The position numbers and the translations under genes were made by a program. A stretch of DNA of 64,000 nt. It comes from Calonectria ilicicola. Taxonomy: Eukaryota > Ascomycota > Sordariomycetes > Hypocreales > Nectriaceae. Below are positions 57,024 to 64,000 of the stretch, one piece after another. Positions within the stretch are counted from its first letter, which is position 1. Each line of letters starts with the position of its first letter. The stretch is from positions 3,348,001-3,412,000 of the forward strand of contig CP085833.1 in assembly GCA_020809705.1 (NCBI GenBank), written 5' to 3'. A model generated the notes under the pieces. That model worked only from the letters and a program-made list of their open reading frames with translations, did not search any database and was not told the origin of the DNA.

Positions 57024-58594
57024 CTTGATAAATAGCTAGGCTCTGTAGAGTCGTGGGAATGGCGGGGGGCGATGTCGAGGGTTGAAGCAACCAAATCGTT
57101 CAGAGCACGAGGGGATTCAGCAGTCGTCCCGGGAAATGGCGTAACGGCCTCGACGCAGGCTGGGATGGATGGTGGGGTCAGGCTGAAAGGGCACGTCAAG
57201 TTAGCGTCCTGAAAAGGCGGATTCGGTCCACAGCGGCGGAAGAGGAAGAGTAGACTCACAGTAGCCACGGCAGCTAGAGACGATATGGGTATTTCGTTTA
57301 TCGTCGTCAGCGTCGTCGTTAGTATTTTTGAAGGTTGAACTAAACTGTAGCCTGCGGGACACTTATCGTTGCCTTCTTGCGATGACGGCACTCTTCCCTT
57401 TAACCGCGGTTTTGCCAGAGTCATGTGACGCCATATTCACATGGCCCGCCCCTATATGGCTTGGTTTCGTCACTAGTCGAAAAGACGGATGCAGGTGGTG
57501 ACATGTCAGTCGTCGAACTATCACGCGGAGGTATTAAAATAATAAATTCTGGTGCCATGTTAATTTCACTGATACCATTTCATACCTATTCATACAATAC
57601 ACACTTGGTTGGTTTTTACATTTTACCACTAGCGCCAAAATACGATCGCGAGCATTGCAGGTCTGCCAATGTTAACAGGAATATCTTTACCAAACCTGAA
57701 TACGAGTGCATATTTGATTAGCGAAATAAACTGATACGACAATTCGATTTCCCCAAAATCAACACAGAAAATTGATTGGCCATGCATAATTTAGTCAAGG
57801 AAAACAAGTCCCGGCACAATATACGGAAAAGTTTATAGTATTTGAGGCTTCTCGATAATTATCAACAATTACCCTAGATTCAAGTTGTAATGCCACCCAA
57901 CCCACAGTATCCAACCACCTTCTTTTCCCTAAATTCATCTAGAACAAACCATATATCAGAAAACCTGAACTAACCCCCAATCATGCTCACATTTAATCTT
58001 AAATAATAATACCCTTTGGATCTGTAACATAAATATCCGCCATCCTTTCCAACACGTTTTTTCAATAACTTCTTTATCTCTATTACATAAAGTAGGTACG
58101 GTGTGTACCTCACTCCAAAACTCCGCCTGATCATGCCAGCCAATTTTCGCCAGACCTTCTGAATTCTCTATTCCAGGTACCAATTGGTTTGCTCCACCCA
58201 AGTCGAACATATATAACCAGAATCAAATATTACAGAGAAGCGTCTGGTTCGCGGTCAAGACTGGTCCCAGGAAATTACAACGCTAGAAATGCTGCGGCAA
58301 CCTCGGAGAGAGGGCATATGCTTTACTAAGCATGCCCGGTATGCCTTGAGGCCGAGGAAGAAATGTATAGTGGCGAGGGTGAGTAGAGTCGCCTGCCAAG
58401 CACAGTTCGAGTGGGTCTCGAAGCTTGCCCATGGCAGAGTCTAAGGGTCGGCGGGCATAAACATCATGAATCCTCATACAACTTTTGCGCATCCATCAAG
58501 GCGGCGACTAGAGCCTCCGGACCAGTCCGGAAAAAGGAGCGCGTCGAGGCGTAAAGACGTTATTCGGCCCGCATCGTCATGAGGTCGTATCGTA
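57024..58594. other. Intergenic, partly very AT-rich
   Basis: The SNF7 promoter lies on the left. From about 57530 to 58260 the sequence is strongly AT-rich, holds no intact gene, and contains one 84-codon minus-strand frame (58210-57956) discussed in the findings. Confidence 0.55.
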
Positions 58595-60095
58595 TTATGC
58601 GGCGTTGCCCCCCTTCTCATCTGTATCGATGTGCCAAACGACATAATTGGGTAGACCAATGACTTGGTAACCCGCTCGCTTTGCCATCTTGGCAAAGCCC
58701 TCTGTCTCGGCTTGGTTCTCAAAGGAATAGCACGGAAAGTTGATACCTGCATGGACTGTCAGCACTTCCTCTTGTAGAATATTCGAAACTGCATACCCGA
58801 TCGATGGACATCGGCCTTCACCACAATATTAACTCCACCAATACCATCGAGCTCGACTTCAACATCTTTATTATGGCGCCAATCGCCCATCTTGGCGAGA
58901 TATGTGCGTCCGGTGTCGTATTGTTTGTACCCTGTTGCACAGTAGGTGGTTAGAATACAATACATTAGTGTCATGGAAATGGTGATACTGACCCTCGGCG
59001 AGGATGACATCTTTGGGGAGACTGTTGGAGAGCTTGCGTCCCTTGTCTGATTCAACCCACGAATTGTAGTCGACTGTGGATACGTGTTAGCGTTCTACTT
59101 GGGTAGCCTGAACCCAATATTAATCACTTACATCGACCTTCAATGTCCTTGCCCTTTTCGAATCTGTGGAACCAAATGTCTTGCAAATCCCATTAGCCGT
59201 GTCGCCTTTAGTTAAGGTTGCGATTGCCGACTTACTTGGTACAAGGATGTCCTTGTCATGAGCGATAAAGTCTTCCAGAATCCTCCCTGGGCAGTCCTGA
59301 ATATCAACGTCTCGCCAGTATACCCAAGAATGTTCTGGCTTCAGTGCGGTAGCCAAGAGGTAGTTCCTCGCCCTACCGAGAGCCTTTCGACGAGGGCCCT
59401 GGGCCTCAAATGAATGTCGGTCGTTCACCTCCTGGCTCAAATGGAAATCAAAGTCCTTTTCAATAACCATGGCGCTGTTGAAGGGAAGGTCGCCAGGCTG
59501 ACGCTGCAGGCGATCTAGCTCTGAGGCCAGGACGGCTAATGTATCATCGGTGGAATCTGAAATCAGGAATGCGAGGTCGATCAAACGATGAGGATAGGTA
59601 ATCTGAGAAACGAGCTGGAAATATCGAGGTAGGAATTGCGAGGCATCTTTTAGAGGGGTGCAGATGAGGATTCGCTCTTCGTTGGCAAGCGCTCTTCGTG
59701 TCGACTGGACGGGGTTGAGATCGACGTGCTGGATCGAGGTGGCGCCGACCTTAACAGGGACGTGGTGGTTAAAAATAACAGGCGTTTTGAGATGCGAAGT
59801 CCACTGCGCAAATTCGTTTGGACTCATATCCATCGGCGATTTCGAAGGACCCCAACTGGAGCGCATGTCAGTAAATTCGTCTACCTGGGCGGTTCGTCTA
59901 CAATGGCGTTGGGGAGGCACACATCGGCGGTAAGGGGCTGGAGCTGAATATGCTACGAAAGAGCAGCATAATCAGGACAGTTATGAGAATGAGGGGAAGA
60001 TATCGCCCTCTCGCCAGGTTGCTCCTCATTATTCTTCCCAAGGGAAGCTTGGCCTTTGCGGCCTTCCAGTTCAGACCACCATTTTGGAGAAGCAT
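58595..60095 (-). CDS. ANP1: Mannan polymerase II subunit Anp1 (Golgi alpha-1,6-mannosyltransferase family)
   Basis: Six minus-strand exons, 60095-59923, 59855-59236, 59179-59132, 59073-58993, 58931-58797 and 58746-58595, keep frame and give 402 aa. It is a type II membrane protein: a short basic cytoplasmic end, a transmembrane anchor at about residues 32-50 (LPLILITVLIMLLF), then the lumenal catalytic region. Clear family blocks are TPVIFNHHVPV, NEERILICTPLKDAS, ISDSTDDTL, RHSFEAQGPRRKALGRARNYLL, the metal-binding D240-V-D242 in YWRDVDIQD, and a C-terminal GLPNYVVWHIDTDEKGG. That last block separates Anp1 from Mnn9 and Van1. The protein acts with Mnn9 in the cis-Golgi to extend the N-glycan mannan backbone. 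Exon 3 is only 48 nt. A longer GTG-started frame exists upstream, but the first ATG is at 60095. Confidence 0.93.
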
Positions 60096-61798
60096 GGTGA
60101 ATGCCTCGGGGTGGGCTTTTGTCACCACCCTCTTGCGTGATGTATAACTTCGGCGTCCGTCGTGGATGGACCTGCGGTGGGTCGTATTGTAAATGCTTTT
60201 TTATTTGCAATCTTTGTTACCGTCGTCGTCGTCGTTGTCTTCGTCGTCGGCAGCAGAATCGAGCGCAGGAGTCGCAGGGAAAGGGTGGGGAAAAGCGTCG
60301 CTGTGGTCAGACGAATAAAGGCCAGCAGCAAGGGAATTGTCGTCAAGGGGCAGAGCAGTTAGGGTCAGGCCAGCAAACGGGCTGGTGCATCAGGATCGCG
60401 TCTCGGTTGGTGTCTCGCCGAGTTGGAAGAGGCCGGGTTTGGTTTGGTGCTGTTTAAGGACGGGTTTGGAGTCAATTGGGAAGAGGAAGAATTGATGGAG
60501 CCCAAGCCAAAATACCACGACACTATCACCAGTATTGCGACAGGCTTAGAGGGATGGCAAACTCATACTGCTACTAAGCTCGCCTTAGCAATAGTAGGGT
60601 CCGGGCACGGCCACAATTGGCCAAAAGCACCGGAGACAGTGGCGCCGGGCGCGCCTGTCCGCCATACAGGCTCCTCTGAAATCCACAACGCCCCGCCCTT
60701 TCAGCGGCTTCAGTGGCCCGCCGCGCCATTTACAGTGGAGGTGCATAGGGGATCGACTCCAACTGCATCACTACAGCGTCCACTTTAGGGGTTTGGAGCC
60801 TAGGGAGCTACCCTGTAAGTGTACGGGTTTGATTTAAATGGCTGATCTCGTATTAGTAAGGCAGGTCCTCGAATAGGACCTTTAATCACGTCAAATGGTT
60901 TTGCAAGGAAACACACAAAATGAGGTGAAGCTCAATGCTTTTTTTTTCTCCTTTGCTGGTGAGACATCTAGTGGCCAGCCATGTGTGCTCTTGGGCTCTC
61001 GTATTAGGGTGGTATTCTCTTCATATTCTTCATTTTATTGGTCAAGACTGCGGGAGGCTTGATCACGGAATTCGTCCCATCCAACCAAGACACCGTAGTG
61101 GAACAAGCCACCGACCACAACATGGCCAAATAACTACGAGAGGCGGAAAGCCGTGGGGGGCCAAGTAAGCATGCGGTATATGTCTCGAATAAACCAGACG
61201 GCCAGGAGCAGCGTTTGACCAAAAAAAGAAAGAAAAGAAAAGAGGGCAGGGGAAACAAAAAAAAAAAACAAGAAACGGCGAGGAAACCTCGACGGGCCAC
61301 AGTCGCGTTTAGAGAGCCTTACCCCTTGTCCATTTCGGATATTTGCACGGAGGCATGCAACTTCAAACGCTATCATATCTACCCGTACACATCAACCAGG
61401 CACCAAACAAACATTGGCCATTACACACAGTCTGCAGATTACCTAACCGAAGAAATATGGACAAGTCCGGCACTCAAAATGCCGGGTCATGGATCTCAAC
61501 AATGTTTTACCCAAAATTAACCACGCTAGGGATACTGCTTACGTTTTCCCCGTCCTTTGGTTTGTTTGCTTGTGCCGCCCAGGGGGGCCAATGACAAGGG
61601 AAAGGCGCGGCTATGCCACAAACGTCGGCAACACCAAGTCGGCGCTCCCTTGCTCAACGTGAACAACGTTGACAACGGCCATTCCCCATTCCCTGGATAC
61701 GGAGATTTCTGGCGGGTCTACAACGCCCAGAAGAGAGCCTGCCATATTCGCAATAACCGGAAACAGTTGTGGTCCGCTTTTGAAAGCCGCCGCTTCAC
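60096..61798. other. Divergent promoter region between ANP1 and the DNA glycosylase
   Basis: No gene is seen in 1.7 kb. A GTC/GTT triplet run lies near 60220-60250 and a poly-A run at about 61257-61268. Open frames here lack domains. Confidence 0.55.
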
Positions 61799-62986
61799 AT
61801 GCACATTGCGCTTCAAGCATTACGCTTTGTAATACGGTCGAGCCAATTCACACGACTGCTGCACCTTGGTTTCAGACATCAAAGACTTTTCACCACATCA
61901 GAAAACATCAATATGGTCGCAACCAGGCGATCAACACATCTTAGCGCGCAGAGGGAATCAAAGCCTGAGCCGGATTTGAAGCTGGCCCCTCAGGTGAACC
62001 GGAAGCGCAAGGCCCCATCCCGCGACCCAGTGGCCGCAGAACCTGTGACTCCAACCAAGAAGCGCACGAAGCCCCGGGCAGTCGCAGATATCCCGTTGAC
62101 CCCAACCCCCGGTGCTGCGGGCCTTTTTGCAGAGCCTTCTAGTGGTGCAACTGGGAAGCCGCGGAACGCATCCGTCACTCGTCTCGCCAACCCGAGATTG
62201 ACAAATGCGCCGCTGCTGTCGCCGGAGACGTCAAGAGTGGTGGCATCCCGAGACGTCGAATTGGTATCACCTACCAAAGCATCACAGGTCCGGACAACGA
62301 CAGAGAACCTGCTAAAGATTGCGTGCGATCATCTCATTGAAATCGATGAACGTATGAGGCCTTTGATTGAGAAGCATCCGTGCCGAGTGTTCTCCCCAGA
62401 AGGATTATGCGAGGAAATTGACCCATTTGAGAGTCTTTCAAGCGGCATCATCAGCCAGCAGGTGTCAGGCGCTGCGGCCAAGTCCATCAAGGCCAAATTT
62501 ATTACCCTTTTTGATGAGGGTACTGGTGCCAAGTTCCCACATCCTTCTCAGGTTGCGACCAAGTCAATCGAGGACCTACGGACTGCAGGGTTATCAAAGA
62601 ACAAGGCAGACTACATCAAAGGTCTCGCCGAAAAGTTTGCCAATGGCGAGCTGAGTGCACAGATGCTACGTGATGCGACTGACGATGAGGTCATGGAGAA
62701 ACTCATCGCAGTACGGGGCCTAGGAAAATGGTCTGTAGAAATGTTTGCCTGCTTTGGATTGAAACGTATGGACGTCTTCTCACTGGGTGATTTGGGAGTT
62801 CAGAGAGGCATGGCGGCTTTTGTTGGACGAGACGTTGCCAAACTTAGATCCAAGGGCGGCGGCAAGTGGAAATACATGTCGGAGAAGGACATGAAAGACC
62901 TCTCAGAGAAGTTTGCGCCGTATCGCAGCCTCTTCATGTGGTACATGTGGCGCGTTGAAGAGACAGATGTGAGCACCATGGAGTAG
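61799..62986 (+). CDS. MAG1: DNA-3-methyladenine glycosylase, HhH-GPD (AlkA/Mag1) family
   Basis: This intronless frame gives 395 aa from the ATG at 61799 or 357 aa from the in-frame ATG at 61913. It removes alkylated bases such as 3-methyladenine to start base-excision repair. The core (about 170-385) has the SGIISQQVSGAAAKSI block, the helix-hairpin-helix VRGLGKWSVEMF (about 304-316), and the catalytic Asp in SLGDLGVQRGM (Asp331 of the long form). The first 38 residues of the long form lack acidic residues until TSE, are rich in Arg, and read LRFVIRSSQFTRLL...RLFTTSE, like a mitochondrial presequence. The short form starts MVATRRS and has basic, Pro-rich clusters (RKRKAP, KKRTKPR) typical of nuclear import. 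Both starts may be used. Confidence 0.93.
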   Translation: MHIALQALRFVIRSSQFTRLLHLGFRHQRLFTTSENINMVATRRSTHLSAQRESKPEPDLKLAPQVNRKRKAPSRDPVAAEPVTPTKKRTKPRAVADIPLTPTPGAAGLFAEPSSGATGKPRNASVTRLANPRLTNAPLLSPETSRVVASRDVELVSPTKASQVRTTTENLLKIACDHLIEIDERMRPLIEKHPCRVFSPEGLCEEIDPFESLSSGIISQQVSGAAAKSIKAKFITLFDEGTGAKFPHPSQVATKSIEDLRTAGLSKNKADYIKGLAEKFANGELSAQMLRDATDDEVMEKLIAVRGLGKWSVEMFACFGLKRMDVFSLGDLGVQRGMAAFVGRDVAKLRSKGGGKWKYMSEKDMKDLSEKFAPYRSLFMWYMWRVEETDVSTME

Positions 62987-64000
62987 TTCAAGTTGTTGCT
63001 CGGACAGGATTGTTTGGTGTCTCAGTTCGTTTGTTGTCATGCATGTTAAACCAATCTTACGGTTCTATTGTATGGCTATTGAGTGCAAATGCCGAGTGAC
63101 GAGATGGGACGATGATGCGTTTCATGGGATGGACCCACAAGGACAGGCCCTGTAAAGAAAATTGAGTATGATTCATCAATCTACAGAGGCGTCCATTGTG
63201 ATGTAACTTTCCCAGGGAGCAACGCACGGGACGAATACGAATGATTGGCACCCACCATCATTTCAAGGCAAGAGCTCGCTGATCTTCAGGAGGCAGCCTT
63301 TTTACAGGGCAAACCCAGGTGGCCTTGAGCTGGCCCTGATATTGAGTTGGCGGCCCGATGCAGGAGGGATATTGGTATATCAGAAACACAGACTGGTGTC
63401 ATTTCGGTCAGGACCATCTCAATTCGATATTGTCGATCTAGCGAGGGCAACCAGAGCCGCCTGCAACGGCTTCAAACAGCCGAGTTGGGCTTGGGCGGGA
63501 AGCGGCATGGGCGTGCGGGCGCTACTTTGAAAATCATGGGAAGAAAAGTAAAGCGCCCTTGGCATTGTTTATTGTTTTCAAGTAGGGTCGAATGAGACCG
63601 AGTTGGTGTCAGTGATTGCGTAGTCCTTTTTGGCTTGCATCTGCAGTCATCAATCGTCATGGAGATGGGCAACATCGTCGATTGCATGTGTGTCGCTGCG
63701 AGGATGCGCAGTCAAAGCTAAACCACGTAACCAACAAATAGCCAAGAAAGAACTTTTTACGGGCGGAAAAATCTTGATTTTGTTCCCTCGCGACCGTCAC
63801 AGGCCTGCGCATCGGGATGAACGCTGTCGCATGGCATTGGACGGATCTGAGAGAAGGTGAGACGAGTCGCTGAGACGTGGAGCAGAGAACGCGTCAGGGG
63901 TGCTGGAGCGGGAAAGGAATGGCGGACGATCCACCCACGCAATGCGAGTGGCCCTAAAAAACCAGAGCTATCGGACGAGTGTCGAGCAGCAATGGCGAAT
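62987..64000. other. Intergenic, right edge of window
   Basis: No supportable gene is seen in the last kilobase. Short frames on both strands lack domains and splice logic. Confidence 0.55.

Overview
The window looks like nuclear DNA of a filamentous ascomycete, most likely a sordariomycete and probably of the order Hypocreales. The signs are short introns (49 to 203 bases) with GTAAGT/GTACGT-type donors and CTGAC-like branch sites, pyrimidine-rich leaders ahead of start codons, large gene-poor spacers, and fungus-specific families (CFEM, the Cdc14 SIN component, Anp1, IES4, the DysF peroxin). I assembled sixteen protein-coding genes. The multi-exon models were joined by hand and every junction keeps the reading frame. 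No rRNA gene, tRNA gene, CRISPR array or intact transposon was seen.

Layout. 1.6-9.3 kb: a SAM35/metaxin-like mitochondrial import subunit (+), a Gid1/Vid30 (RanBPM-like) scaffold of the GID ubiquitin ligase (-), and an INO80 subunit IES4 (-). 12.4-16.5 kb: a secreted Ser/Thr-rich protein of unknown function, then an indoleamine 2,3-dioxygenase with an unusually structured promoter. 18.2-26.5 kb: a Cys-rich single-span surface protein, the septation (SIN) protein Cdc14, geranylgeranyl diphosphate synthase, and a Pex24/Pex30-type peroxin. 30.9-35.3 kb: a large Pom1/DYRK kinase. 35.3-46.4 kb is almost empty except for one small, strikingly Cys/His-patterned protein at 42.4 kb. 46.5-54.1 kb: an MFS transporter with a very long N-terminal extension, convergent with a large CFEM membrane protein. 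56.1-63.0 kb: the ESCRT-III subunit Snf7, the Golgi mannan polymerase subunit Anp1, and a 3-methyladenine DNA glycosylase.

Most genes are housekeeping functions of trafficking, cell wall, polarity or septation, proteolysis, chromatin and DNA repair. They do not form one pathway or a recognisable biosynthetic cluster. The points most worth following are the dioxygenase promoter (a CGG-N7-CCG inverted site next to a palindrome, plus a diverged duplication with a RIP-like bias), the giant N-terminus of the MFS protein, the possible dual (mitochondrial/nuclear) starts of the glycosylase, a small upstream exon of the DYRK kinase, the lone small Cys/His protein, and a 15-base motif shared by distant spacers.
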